A stretch of DNA of 64,000 nt from Dysgonomonadaceae bacterium zrk40 (GCA_016916535.1 CP070276.1:1364001-1428000); one strand, 5' to 3'; numbered from the stretch's first letter, positions 35,141 through 43,987 are shown. A program made the numbers and translations. The notes: a model not told the origin generated them from the sequence alone.

Positions 35141-36312
35141 TGTATTCTCCCTCTTAATGCTTCTGTTGGGTTCATTTTTGCTATTTTTCTCGATGGCCAG
35201 TAGCTCACGATCGTGGTGATCAGCACCACGATCAGCACCGTGGTGATCACCAGACCGGCGCTGTAGATGGGGTAGAGTGTCTGTGCCATGGCCATGCCGA
35301 AATCACCGGCATCCATGGGGATGGTCCATCCCACCCTGGCCTGCCACGCCAGGAAGGGGATGCCGTAGAGCGCCCCCACCAGTGCCGCGAGGATGGAGTG
35401 CATGGCGCCCTCCACGGTGAAGAGACCCACCACCTCCCGCCGTGTATACCCCAGCGCGATATAGGTCCCTATCTCTTTTTGTCTCCTGAAGATGGAGAGC
35501 ACCTGTGTGTCGAAGATAGCCAGCATGGCCAGCAGCAGCAGGATGGTATAGAACACCGATTGTCCCACTGTCTTGGTCTTGATGATCCTGTCCACCGGGG
35601 CGGTCAGCACCTCTTTCGGCTTGTGCACCCACCCCTGCACTGCAGCTCTCTCCGCTTCGGCATCACGGAAGGTGAGGAGGGTCGCCTGTCCCTCCATCAT
35701 GGTCATCTCACGGAGGGTCTCCAGCGGGATATAGAGCTGTGCAGCCTCTATCGACGGCACATTGCTGGAGAAGATGGCGGTGATCACAACATCAGTAGCG
35801 TCGAAAGTGCCTCCGGCATCGCGCCAGCGCATGGTGAGGTAATCACCCTCCGCCAACTGCAGGCTCCGGGCCATGGCTGCACCGATGATCGCGGGGACAG
35901 CATCGGTCACCGTATCCAGTCGCTGTGTCGGCAGCAGAAGGAGATCCTGGTCAGGGTCAATCCCCTTAATCACTACCGACTGCATCCGTCCCTGCGGGTA
36001 GAGAGTACCCTGCACCATCAGCAGCGGCACCATATCACCCCGTGCTATCTCATCGCTGAACTGCTGCGGGATGGGGGCATGGCTCTCTGCCAGCGTGAAG
36101 GGATCGTAGGGATCATACTGCTCATGCCAGTACTGTCCGCCCCCTATCTCCCAGTTGGTCATGTCGCTCTTCGCCTGGTAGTCCCACCCCACCATTATCC
36201 CTTTCAGCCATATGATCACGACAAAGGAGAATGACAAGACGATCACGTTGAGCCATGTGCGCAGCCCGGCACCCACGAGGTTGCGGTATGCAAGTTTAAG
36301 TGCTGTTTTCAT
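35137..36312 (-). CDS. FtsX/LolE-type ABC permease (first of two)
   Basis: 391 residues with the same layout as its partner: an N-terminal helix (TWLNVIVLSFSFVVIIWLKG), a periplasmic domain with VVIKGIDPDQDLLLLPTQR, and a C-terminal three-helix FtsX core (QVLSIFRRQKEIGTYIALGY, where the RRQKEIGTYIALG stretch is the ATPase-coupling loop typical of the family). It starts seven bases after the ATPase stop and overlaps the second permease gene by four bases. Confidence 0.9.
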   Translation of the reverse strand: MKTALKLAYRNLVGAGLRTWLNVIVLSFSFVVIIWLKGIMVGWDYQAKSDMTNWEIGGGQYWHEQYDPYDPFTLAESHAPIPQQFSDEIARGDMVPLLMVQGTLYPQGRMQSVVIKGIDPDQDLLLLPTQRLDTVTDAVPAIIGAAMARSLQLAEGDYLTMRWRDAGGTFDATDVVITAIFSSNVPSIEAAQLYIPLETLREMTMMEGQATLLTFRDAEAERAAVQGWVHKPKEVLTAPVDRIIKTKTVGQSVFYTILLLLAMLAIFDTQVLSIFRRQKEIGTYIALGYTRREVVGLFTVEGAMHSILAALVGALYGIPFLAWQARVGWTIPMDAGDFGMAMAQTLYPIYSAGLVITTVLIVVLITTIVSYWPSRKIAKMNPTEALRGRIQ

Positions 36313-36319
36313 CAGATGC

Positions 36320-37039
36320 TCATTTTGCTGTTTGGTCTGCCATCACCCATTCATCCTTTGCTACCTTCCCGTCGAGGAGAAATATTTTTCTCCTGAGATA
36401 GCCTATCATCTTCTCGTCGTGGGTGGCGAAGAGAAAGGTCGTCTTCAGCTCTTCATTCAGCTTCACCATGGTCTTCAGTATGTGGTGCGAGTTGGCTGCA
36501 TCAAGGTTGGCGGTAGGCTCATCGGCCAGCACCAGTGAGGGTCGCTTCACCATGGCCCGTGCTATGGCCACGCGCTGGCACTCTCCTCCCGACAGCTGGG
36601 GTGGCTTCGACCGCACCTTGTCGGTCAGTCCCACCCACTCCAGGGCATCCATCACCATCTTTTTTCGCTCTGCCGCGCCAATCTTCAACAGCAGCAGCGG
36701 GAACTCCACATTCTCAAAGACGGTGTGCACCGCCAGCAGGTTATAGCTCTGAAAGATAAAGCCCAGGCTCTCCTTGCGTAGCTGTGCCGCCTCCCGGGCT
36801 GTCAGCCTTCCCACCGATTGGTTCAGCACCCATGCCTCTCCCGATGTGGGGGTATCAAGTGAGCCGACGATATTGAGCAGTGTTGTCTTTCCTGAGCCGC
36901 TGGGACCTATCAGGCCGGTGAACTCACCCTTGCCCAGCGACAGGTTGATATCGCGCAGGGCGGTGAACGCGCTCTTGCCCATGGGGAAACTCTTTGTCAG
37001 CTCACTGATCTGAATGATTGCATTGTTATCCATTGTCAT
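36320..37039 (-). CDS. ABC transporter ATPase (LolD/MacB type)
   Basis: 239 residues. Walker A is GPSGSGKTT at about residues 45-53, the Q loop lies in FIFQSYNLLA, the signature is LSGGECQRVAIARA, and Walker B is LVLADEPTANLD. The SYNLL and LDTPTSGE elements are those of the LolD/MacB/FtsE group. It powers the two FtsX-type permeases encoded directly downstream. In-frame ATGs at codons 1 and 3 are both possible starts. Confidence 0.94.
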   Translation of the reverse strand: MTMDNNAIIQISELTKSFPMGKSAFTALRDINLSLGKGEFTGLIGPSGSGKTTLLNIVGSLDTPTSGEAWVLNQSVGRLTAREAAQLRKESLGFIFQSYNLLAVHTVFENVEFPLLLLKIGAAERKKMVMDALEWVGLTDKVRSKPPQLSGGECQRVAIARAMVKRPSLVLADEPTANLDAANSHHILKTMVKLNEELKTTFLFATHDEKMIGYLRRKIFLLDGKVAKDEWVMADQTAK

Positions 37040-37058
37040 CTGTTCTAGCGTCTCTTTT

Positions 37059-38201
37059 TTAGTGATTGTATATCAGCATCAGTTGCAGGCCTGTGCCGGC
37101 GAACATATTACCGCCACCCTGCTGCGTGGGTATATTGTAATTCTTCGGGTTGATGTACCCCATCAGGTGGAGTGTCAGCCTGTTGAACTGTCGCTGCCAG
37201 TTGATGAAGTTATAGGACGACCTGTTGCGCCAGTCGAAATAGGAGATCAGGCTCACCTCGTCGAACAGCCCCACCGGGTAGCGGGCGCTGAGCAGTGAGA
37301 AGGTGAACGGCTCCTGAAAGCGGAACGGCTGTTCATCATAGGCTGCCAGCAGCTGCTCCCAGGTCAGTGTCAGCCCGTTGCCCCACCCGAAGGTGTAGTC
37401 CACACCGAGGTTCAGAATCTGCTGGTTGGTCATGATTCCCACATTCCTCTTCATATGTGTCCAGGAAGCCTCCACCCAGTAGCCCACCACCAGGTCGAAT
37501 TTGGCATCGAACCCCAGGCGGTGCTCCGGGATGCGTTCAGCCGGGAGAAGCTCCTCCGCAAGCGCACTGCCATCCGCAACACGGTAGTGGTAAGTGAGGG
37601 CTGCCTCGCCGCTACCGGCAGGGTATTGCAGTCGTCCCCCCACCTCGGGCAGTGAGCGGTGGGTGCCGAGTTGTTCCCATCCTTTCGGATCATGGTTGCC
37701 ATGCAGCATCCAGAGCCATAGGTTGGCATTGTTCAGGAAGTAGTAACGTCCAAGGAGTCCCCATACCCCGTCGGTCAGCTGCAGCGGGTCTCGCGGGTCC
37801 ATCTGGTCGAACCACATCAGCGGACGCAGAATGGAGGCCGACCCGAAGTTGATCTTCTGCAGTCCCGCGCGCAGTTCAAACTGACTGCCGGAGTAACGCG
37901 CCCAGAGGCGGTAGGGCTTGATCCTCCCATTCCAGTTATAATTGGTGAGATCGCTCATCCCGATGTTCCCATAGAGGTTTGCCGACGCTTCAAAGTCGAT
38001 CAGCCTGTTGTTTACGGTGGGGATATTCACATTCAGCTGTGGGATGTAACGCACGCCGTTCCACCAGGGGTATTCATTGTCCAGGTTGAGATGGGTGTAT
38101 GCCGAGAGCTGGCCCTTAAAGCACAGCAGCTCCTGTGCTCCGGCAAAGGTAGAGGCGATAAGCAACAGCCATGACAGCAGGATATACCGTAAAAGCTTCA
38201 C
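37059..38201 (-). CDS. Outer-membrane beta-barrel protein of unknown family
   Basis: 380 residues from a GTG at 38201, chosen because it lies four bases after the TetR stop and directly opens a signal peptide (KLLRYILLSWLLLIASTFAG); upstream ATGs would run deep into the TetR gene. The mature part is rich in alternating aromatic/polar strands (IDFEASANLYGNIGMSDL, VGYWVEASWTHMKRN, LTWEQLLAAYDEQPFRF) and ends LQLMLIYNH, compatible with a barrel of about 16 strands. As second gene of the TetR/ABC/LolA-like operon it may be the outer-membrane exit or acceptor. No named family recognised. Confidence 0.78.
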   Translation of the reverse strand: MKLLRYILLSWLLLIASTFAGAQELLCFKGQLSAYTHLNLDNEYPWWNGVRYIPQLNVNIPTVNNRLIDFEASANLYGNIGMSDLTNYNWNGRIKPYRLWARYSGSQFELRAGLQKINFGSASILRPLMWFDQMDPRDPLQLTDGVWGLLGRYYFLNNANLWLWMLHGNHDPKGWEQLGTHRSLPEVGGRLQYPAGSGEAALTYHYRVADGSALAEELLPAERIPEHRLGFDAKFDLVVGYWVEASWTHMKRNVGIMTNQQILNLGVDYTFGWGNGLTLTWEQLLAAYDEQPFRFQEPFTFSLLSARYPVGLFDEVSLISYFDWRNRSSYNFINWQRQFNRLTLHLMGYINPKNYNIPTQQGGGNMFAGTGLQLMLIYNH

Positions 38202-38205
38202 ATTG

Positions 38206-38787
38206 TTATCTTTTAGATATTCCGTAAGCGATGAAACGGGTAAACTCAAAGATGAACTCCTGGGTGGAGTCATACATCGCAGCCAGCTCCTCATCCTTGA
38301 GCAGCTCCTGTATTTTCATCGCCACGCTGAAGAGGAACTCAGGCTTGAAGTCTTTTCTGAAGACGCCTTTCTCCTGTGCCTTCCTCCATCCGTTTATCAG
38401 CCTGGTCCAGGCCTCCTTCGATTTCTCCTCCACGAAGATCTTCAGCTCCGGCTCGTTGTCCAGGTAGAAGTCCTCCATAAACTCGTGACTGATATCATTC
38501 GTACCCTCCGCCTTGAGCCGGATCATCTCTTTCAGCATCTCCTCGCCGCTGATATTCTCCTCCAACAGCTGAGAGAATCTTTTCATACCCTTCTCCACCT
38601 CATAGGCAAAGACGGTCTTCGCAAGTTCTATCTTGTTAGGGAAATATTTGTAGAAGGTCATCTTGCTCACTCCTGCCTTCTCACATATCTCCTGTATGGT
38701 GACCCTTCTGAAGCCATGTTTCCAGAACAATTCACGGGCGGCGGTGAGGGTGTCCCGATACTTTTTGCTTTTCATAGTTGCGCTCAT
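38206..38787 (-). CDS. TetR/AcrR-family transcriptional regulator
   Basis: 193 residues (in-frame ATGs at 38787 and 38775). The N-terminal helix-turn-helix is clear: ARELFWKHGFRRVTIQEI, then CEKAGVSKMTFYKYFPNK. The ligand-binding domain is helical and unassigned. It is the first gene of the six-gene operon, so it presumably represses its own promoter and the export genes; inducers of TetR proteins are often the transported hydrophobic compounds. Confidence 0.93.
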   Translation of the reverse strand: MSATMKSKKYRDTLTAARELFWKHGFRRVTIQEICEKAGVSKMTFYKYFPNKIELAKTVFAYEVEKGMKRFSQLLEENISGEEMLKEMIRLKAEGTNDISHEFMEDFYLDNEPELKIFVEEKSKEAWTRLINGWRKAQEKGVFRKDFKPEFLFSVAMKIQELLKDEELAAMYDSTQEFIFEFTRFIAYGISKR

Positions 38788-38812
38788 AACGTACTTATAC
38801 CAATTAATTGTA

Positions 38813-38844
38813 CAAATAAAGTCATTTATTACGTTTTGCGCAAA
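38813..38844 (-). promoter_or_regulatory. Promoter of the TetR/ABC/LolA-like operon with palindrome
   Basis: The minus strand has TTTG (38844-38841), 20 bases, then TTTATTTG (38820-38813; one mismatch to TAnnTTTG). Just downstream, over the expected start site, lies the 10-bp palindrome CAATTAATTG (38801-38810), a candidate TetR operator. Confidence 0.65.
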
Positions 38845-39034
38845 CTTTTACCCCTTTCGTATAGTTAAAATTTAAATTACTGATTCTGTGTGGCTATATC
38901 TTCAGTTCGTTTTTTACGGCAACTATTACCCTCATCACTCCGCTCAACGGTGCGCCAGGGTACAGGGCCGACTCGCTCACCTACAAGTACGAATCCACAC
39001 GGAGAGAGCTTCCCTGAAGGTAGCAGGAGCGAGA
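38845..39034. other. Intergenic debris between TetR operon and sulfatase fragment
   Basis: No intact gene. On the plus strand a frame lacking an ATG, ending at a TGA (39015-39017), reads hydrophobic LILCGYIFSSFFTATITLI followed by RADSLTYKYESTRRELP, which looks like a decayed N terminus of an exported protein. It runs into the sulfatase fragment from the opposite direction, suggesting a deletion junction near 39.0 kb. Confidence 0.3.
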
Positions 39035-39300
39035 AATGCCATGAACAATAGACTGATCATGTCCATGACTGGGGTGTAGTTTTGTGAGTAACTCAGGATT
39101 TTCTTTCCCCGTAGGTTCACCTTCAAAATTTTGTTTGTAGCTTACCTGAATCGGATCATTCGGATCCAGATTTACCACTCTTTGATTTTCCATAAATACG
39201 CATGGAACCCTGTCGGCTGTTGCTGCCATGATGTAGGAGTAATCGAATCCAATCTCTGACGGACCGGGTGACACAACTCCATTCCAATCCTGTTCATGTT
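38981..39300 (-). pseudogene. Internal fragment of a second sulfatase
   Basis: Directly after the stop of the intact sulfatase a different frame reads HEQDWNGVVSPGPSEIGFDY, SYIMAATADRVPCVFM, PIQVSYKQNFEGEPTGKE and HPSHGHDQSIVHGISR, which match the middle of arylsulfatases (about residues 150-250). The FGly motif region and the C-terminal half are missing; after GISR the sequence stops resembling the family and ends at a stop codon. It is therefore a deletion remnant, probably of a former tandem sulfatase gene. Confidence 0.75.
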
Positions 39301-40698
39301 TTAACGCAAAGGCCAGTCGGGGTGGTCTGTTCTTGCATTCTTCATTATCATTTTCAGCTCTTTGGTCTTTTCCGGGAACCTGTCTATGATGTTATGATTC
39401 TCAGATGGGTCTGAAGCAATGTTGTAAAGCTCATACACACCACCGCTTCTGATGTCCAGGTGAACTAATTTCCAGTCGCCCTTAATCACAGCTTGCCTGC
39501 CACCCAGCTCCTCAAACTCAAAATAAAAGTAATCCCTCTCTTTTTGACCTTCATCACCCAGCAGTGTAGACAAAATGCTGACTCCGTCTGTTTCGACGGG
39601 AACAGCAACATTTAATATCTCAGCAAACGTCGGAAGATAATCCCAAAAGGCAAATGCGAAGTTGTTTTCTGTCCCTGAAGCTATTTTACCTTCCCATGAA
39701 ATGATTGTAGGAACCCGAATTCCTCCTTCATACAAATCTCTTTTATAACCTCTGTAAATTCCATTGCTGTTGAAAAAGTCAGGATCACCTCCGCCCTCTT
39801 TATGCGGTCCGTTGTCACTGGTGAAAATGATGAGGGTGTTGTCATAGACACCTTCATCTTTTAATTTCTGCACTATTTCTGCCACATACAAATCAATTCT
39901 TTTTACCATCGCAGCATGCGTAGCCCTGGGAAACGCTTGTGACCTGTACCCCCCGACAGAGGTATCTCCCGGTTCTTTTCCCTTGTAGGGAGTTTCGGGG
40001 AATGCTCCTTTAAAGTTCAGAAAAACACTATCTTCAGGAACAATCAACTCGGCGTGAGGGAGCATGAATGGAACGTACAAAAAGAACGGGCCCTCTTTAT
40101 GACTTTCGATGAACTCCAATGTCTTTTCCTGTATAAGATCTTGTGAGTAGGTACCCAAACCACCGTTCAGGTTTTCAGGGAACTCCACCTTTTTGTTGTT
40201 GCTCCACAAATGGGTTGGATAATAGTTATGCGCCATCCGCTGGCAGATAAATCCAAAAAACTGTTCTACTCCCTGATTCATCGGGTCTCCTTCTGAACCG
40301 GGATATCCGAGTCCCCATTTCCCAAACACACCGGTGTGATAACCGGCCTCTTTAAACAAACTGAATATCGTATAGCTATCTGCAGGCAGTGGTGCTTGTC
40401 CTTCAGGCTGAATTTCCCTGTTTCCCCTTATGGGTGCGTGTCCGGTATGCAGTCCGGTCAACAGACTTGCACGTGAAGGGGCACTAACAGTTGCACCTGA
40501 ATAGCTTCTTGTGTATCGTGTTCCATTTAAAGCAAGCTTGTCTATGTTTGGGGTTGAAAATTTTTCTTGCCCATAGCTGCTAATATCCCCATAGCCCAAA
40601 TCATCTGCAAGGATGAAAACAACATTTGGTTTCTGCTGTGCATGCAAAGAGGTGATCGCACCTATTCCCAGCATTGCACTAAATATTTTCCTGGTCAT
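39301..40698 (-). CDS. Secreted S-type sulfatase
   Basis: 465 residues from the ATG at 40698, which opens a signal peptide (MTRKIFSAMLGIGAITSLHAQ). Metal ligands appear in FILADDLGYGD. The modification motif is SAPSRASLLTG, i.e. the Ser form of (C/S)xPxR, which needs the radical-SAM enzyme anSME to make formylglycine. Further ligands are in GVFGKWGLGYPG and FTSDNGPHKEGG. It removes sulfate esters from glycans such as glycosaminoglycans or mucins in the periplasm or at the surface; the exact substrate is not determined. The maturase gene is not in the window. Confidence 0.92.
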   Translation of the reverse strand: MTRKIFSAMLGIGAITSLHAQQKPNVVFILADDLGYGDISSYGQEKFSTPNIDKLALNGTRYTRSYSGATVSAPSRASLLTGLHTGHAPIRGNREIQPEGQAPLPADSYTIFSLFKEAGYHTGVFGKWGLGYPGSEGDPMNQGVEQFFGFICQRMAHNYYPTHLWSNNKKVEFPENLNGGLGTYSQDLIQEKTLEFIESHKEGPFFLYVPFMLPHAELIVPEDSVFLNFKGAFPETPYKGKEPGDTSVGGYRSQAFPRATHAAMVKRIDLYVAEIVQKLKDEGVYDNTLIIFTSDNGPHKEGGGDPDFFNSNGIYRGYKRDLYEGGIRVPTIISWEGKIASGTENNFAFAFWDYLPTFAEILNVAVPVETDGVSILSTLLGDEGQKERDYFYFEFEELGGRQAVIKGDWKLVHLDIRSGGVYELYNIASDPSENHNIIDRFPEKTKELKMIMKNARTDHPDWPLR

Positions 40699-40802
40699 TA
40701 TTGTTTTGTTTTGATACTTTTTTAATGGCGTTATAGCGATCACAACCTTGAACTACTCAGACTGGCTGTGTACTTTTTTTTCATTGTTGTTCCTATACCA
40801 AG

Positions 40803-40810
40803 CAAAGTTA
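40803..40810 (-). promoter_or_regulatory. Probable promoter (-7 element) of the sulfatase gene
   Basis: The minus strand reads TAACTTTG, giving a leader of about 100 bases to the ATG at 40698. No properly spaced -33 element. Confidence 0.45.
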
Positions 40811-40954
40811 ATAATTTTGTCTGAAACGGAACAGTCTTGTAAATAGCGAAGGATACAAAAAGGGATAACTTACAATTTAGTCCCATTAAAATTGAAACTG
40901 ATTTAAACAGGGTAAGATGGAAAACATTCAGCACGAAATAACTGTTTTGACTGT

Positions 40955-41452
40955 ATGAATCAATATGCAATACCTCCCCAGGTGCGCATAGGTCACATTC
41001 ACCTGAAGGTGTCCGACCTGGAGCGCGCCCTCTCTTTCTACCACGACCTGCTCGGCTTCGAGGTCACCATGATGTACGGCAAGCAGGCCGCCTTCCTCTC
41101 TGCCGGCGGCTACCACCACCACATCGGCCTGAACACCTGGCACAGCGAGGGAATGCCCGAGGCACCGCTTGAGGGGGTGGGTCTCTACCACACCGCCATC
41201 GCCTACCCCACCCGGCGCGACCTGGCACTGATCCTGAAACGGCTGCTGGAAGCCGGCTACCCGGTCACCGGAGCCAGCGACCATGGGGTGTCGGAAGCGA
41301 TTTACATGAACGACCCCGACGGCAACGGCGTGGAGCTCTACTGGGACAAGCCGAAGGATGAGTGGCCGGTGGAGGCCGACGGCTCGCTCAACATGTTCAC
41401 CAAAGCCCTCAACGTGCGGGATCTCCTCAGCGAGGCGGAGAACCAACAGTAG
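40955..41452 (+). CDS. VOC-family ring-cleavage dioxygenase-like protein
   Basis: 165 residues of the CatE/catechol-2,3-dioxygenase-like VOC type. Two modules: IGHIHLKVSDLERALSFYHD with a metal-ligand His, and LYHTAIAYPTRRDLALILKR with a second His, closed by IYMNDPDGNGVELYWDKP with the ligand Glu. The full metal triad suggests an active metalloenzyme. Codon use is GC-rich compared with the following small genes. Substrate unknown; the long C-terminal tail (NMFTKALNVRDLLSEAE) is typical of this subgroup. Confidence 0.87.
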   Translation: MNQYAIPPQVRIGHIHLKVSDLERALSFYHDLLGFEVTMMYGKQAAFLSAGGYHHHIGLNTWHSEGMPEAPLEGVGLYHTAIAYPTRRDLALILKRLLEAGYPVTGASDHGVSEAIYMNDPDGNGVELYWDKPKDEWPVEADGSLNMFTKALNVRDLLSEAENQQ

Positions 41453-41482
41453 AGGAACAACAACAAATCACATCGAAAGAAA

Positions 41483-41947
41483 ATGGAAATCAATGAACTA
41501 AAAAAGAGAAAGGGTATCGGTGGAAATAAACAGTTAATCGATTCCTATGTGCAATTTGAGAGGTTATTATCGGAATTGAGAAAAAGGGAACTCCCCGATA
41601 AGGTAGTTCAGTCCATCAATACCAACATCGACCTGATAGACCCTGCAATGGAACCTGAAAAAGCATACTTCAAACAGTTCCGCAAGACGCAGACTGACAT
41701 CCTGAGATTGATCGAGAAAGAGCTGAAGCTGGTGCCGAAAAATCACTATCGCAACGTCTGGCTGGCCCTGGGAATAGCTGCCTTTGGAGTACCTCTTGGC
41801 GTTGTCTTCGGAGCCAGCCTAGGCAACATGGGATATTTAGCCATTGGTATTCCTTTCGGATTATCCATCGGGTTGGCGATAGGTACCGGCCTGGATAAGA
41901 AAGCAGCGGATGAAGGAAGGCAGTTGGATGTGGAGATCAACTTCTGA
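41483..41947 (+). CDS. Small membrane protein of unknown function
   Basis: 154 residues. The N-terminal 90 residues are charged and helical (QFERLLSELRKRELPDK, FRKTQTDILRLIEKELK). Two Gly-rich hydrophobic segments follow (WLALGIAAFGVPLGVVFG and MGYLAIGIPFGLSIGLAIG), a hairpin-like membrane anchor. It lies 30 bp after the VOC gene. I recognise no family. Confidence 0.65.
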   Translation: MEINELKKRKGIGGNKQLIDSYVQFERLLSELRKRELPDKVVQSINTNIDLIDPAMEPEKAYFKQFRKTQTDILRLIEKELKLVPKNHYRNVWLALGIAAFGVPLGVVFGASLGNMGYLAIGIPFGLSIGLAIGTGLDKKAADEGRQLDVEINF

Positions 41948-42043
41948 GGAAAATAAACGGGATAAAAGTTACTTTAGAATATCCTTCAGGCAACAGGCAT
42001 ACAAAAAAAATAGTTGAAAACATCATTTTTTCTAAATATTTGT

Positions 42044-42051
42044 TACATTTG
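42044..42051 (+). promoter_or_regulatory. Probable promoter (-7 element) of the DUF4878 lipoprotein gene
   Basis: TACATTTG with an AT-rich upstream region; it predicts a long leader of about 120 bases to the ATG at 42178. Confidence 0.45.
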
Positions 42052-42177
42052 CAAACTGAGTCATTGGTAATGAATGGGAAATAACAGAACATACAGCTTC
42101 TTTTGGATTAAATATCGATTTACCATAAACACTATTTTTCTATTCTAATTTTTATAACCAATTTATATCAAAGAGTC

Positions 42178-42519
42178 ATGAAAAAGAATTTTCTATTGAT
42201 CCTGGCACTGGGTTTATTGTTCTCGTGTTCCTCATCCGGCCCGAAGAATGCCGCCAATTCATTCCTGGACAATCTCTCAAAGGGAAAAGTGGACGAAGCG
42301 AAGAAGTATGCCACCGAGACTACCGGCCAGATGCTTGACATGGCAAGCGCTTTCGGTGGGATAGAGGTGAATCCCGATTATGAATTTACCTTCCTCAGGG
42401 ATTCGGTGGTCGATAACAGTGCCTGGGTCTATTTCGAAGATCAGGATGGCAAGGAAGATGTAATTGAACTGGTGAAGGTCGATGGGAAGTGGCTGGTTCA
42501 TATGGAGAGTGAGAAATAG
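42178..42519 (+). CDS. DUF4878-like small lipoprotein
   Basis: 113 residues. Lipoprotein signal MKKNFLLILALGLLFSC with Cys17 as the lipid-bearing residue, then an NTF2-like fold: AANSFLDNLSKGKVDEAKKY, VVDNSAWVYFEDQDGKED and a C-terminal VDGKWLVHME, the pattern of DUF4878 proteins. A periplasmic or surface-anchored binding or accessory protein; function unknown. The following papain-like lipoprotein gene overlaps its end. Confidence 0.82.
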   Translation: MKKNFLLILALGLLFSCSSSGPKNAANSFLDNLSKGKVDEAKKYATETTGQMLDMASAFGGIEVNPDYEFTFLRDSVVDNSAWVYFEDQDGKEDVIELVKVDGKWLVHMESEK

Positions 42520-43126
42520 AGAACCCTTAGCCTGTTGCCTGATTCTATTCATCCTGTCGGTCACCGGCTGCACGGGAAAGATTCATATGCCTGAGCAGCT
42601 GGTGCTCCCCATTGAACTGAATGACAGCGCCTACCTGATCGTCCGGCTGGGGGATGGTTACTTTTCAAATATCTTCCGAAAAGTATCCTCAGAAGAGAAA
42701 CGTTATTCCCATTCAGGTATCATCCATCATGTCGAGGAGGGCTACAAGGTCTACCACATCGAGGCGAACGAGCTCACGGGCAAAGGCATTGTGCGGGATG
42801 AGCCCCTGGAATCATTCATTAGCCACTCCAGGGAGTGGGCGCTCTATGCGATCGACGCGCCCGACTCTGTGAAAAAGGGGATCGTGGAACAAGCAGGTAT
42901 CTTCTATGAAAGCGAGATCCCTTTCGACCTCGATTTCGATCTGACAAGCGATGACAAGCTCTACTGCTCCGAGCTGGTGGCAAAATCGATCAACAACACC
43001 TTTGGCGAAGAGCTGATCACACCCGGCCTGCAAATTGCCGGTCGACTCTTCTACGGACTCGACGACATCTACCTGCACGAGCTGTTTCACTGCCTCTATA
43101 ACAGCAATGATTTAATCAGTGATTGA
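42509..43126 (+). CDS. YiiX/YebB-like papain-fold (NlpC/P60-related) lipoprotein
   Basis: About 205 residues from a GTG at 42509 (an ATG at 42482 in the same frame is the alternative); either start overlaps the preceding lipoprotein gene. The lipobox is SVTGC. The permuted papain-like domain shows the catalytic His in RYSHSGIIHH, the acidic/polar partner in VYHIEAN, and the catalytic Cys in KLYCSELVAKS. Members hydrolyse amide or ester bonds of peptides or lipids at the cell envelope; the substrate here is not known. Confidence 0.8.
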   Translation: MRNREPLACCLILFILSVTGCTGKIHMPEQLVLPIELNDSAYLIVRLGDGYFSNIFRKVSSEEKRYSHSGIIHHVEEGYKVYHIEANELTGKGIVRDEPLESFISHSREWALYAIDAPDSVKKGIVEQAGIFYESEIPFDLDFDLTSDDKLYCSELVAKSINNTFGEELITPGLQIAGRLFYGLDDIYLHELFHCLYNSNDLISD

Positions 43127-43177
43127 AATATCTGCAATCATATCCATTAATGTGCATAATTCATCAGTGCGCACATC

Positions 43178-43987
43178 ATGAAAAGACTCGTCAACATATT
43201 AATGGTTTTGATTTTTTCGATTGCTCTCTTTGCAACCGGACAGGAAGGAGATATTTTGATATGGGATGGCGACACCCTCGTTATTTTGTCAAATCCACTG
43301 GAACTTCGTGTCGACGTTGACTCATTGAGACCAAATCTTTTCGGGGACCAAGATGCCGGATTAACGACTGCCTGTTGGCGCGGATACATTGCAGAATGGA
43401 CACTGATCGACAATGAAATATTTCTGACCAATATTTTCAGTTGTACCTATTACGATGACAGCATCAAGTCCGATTTAAAAACCATATTTGGTCCCGAATG
43501 TGTGAATGGCAGGGTTAAAGCCACCTGATTTACCGGTAAAGTCATCATCCCAAAAGGCAAACTCATTCATTACATCCATGATGGATACAATTACTTTTTT
43601 GAAACCGAGCAGGTACTGACATTTGAGAATGGATTATTAACCGCACAAAAAACGTATGACAATTCAAGATCCTATAAATCCATATTCTCCATAAAGCCGG
43701 ATAGTCTTCCGAAGTTTATCAGCAGAAATATTGATTGGGACAAGATTCCGGATCTGAAAGAAGAGAGGGTGAGAGTGATTGTTTCTATTCGGTCAGGTGA
43801 AACACGCAAGCCGGATAGTATTTACATCATAAGAGGTTCAGACAATGAGATATTGAATCAGGAAGCGTTGAGAGTTGTGAATCTGATCCCTGAATGGGAT
43901 GTTTACTACAGATTTGGAGAAGCACGCAGAATGATCTGGTCTATCCCCGTAATCTTCGATGAAGAAAGAAGAAGAAAGAATAAATGA
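43178..43987 (+). pseudogene. Secreted protein with TonB-C-like end, broken by an in-frame TGA
   Basis: From the ATG at 43178 a signal peptide (MKRLVNILMVLIFSIALFAT) leads into a beta-rich domain (TTACWRGYIAEWTLIDNEIF) and then TGA at 43526-43528. The same frame continues without another stop for 152 codons to 43987 with sensible protein (FTGKVIIPKGKLIHYIHDGY), ending in a segment like a TonB C-terminal domain (NQEALRVVNLIPEWDVYYRF). The stop stands where homologues, as I recall them, have Trp (TGG). A recent nonsense mutation is the simplest reading; a truncated 116-residue product could still be made. Confidence 0.75.

Noticed and set aside
40740-40970. 76-codon minus-strand frame upstream of the sulfatase
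   Set aside because: AT-rich promoter region; the frame has no protein-like composition and overlaps the VOC gene start.
43526-43528. TGA as a selenocysteine or recoded codon
   Set aside because: No SECIS-like hairpin follows, the expected residue is Trp, and TGA and TAG both end many other genes here, so recoding is unlikely.
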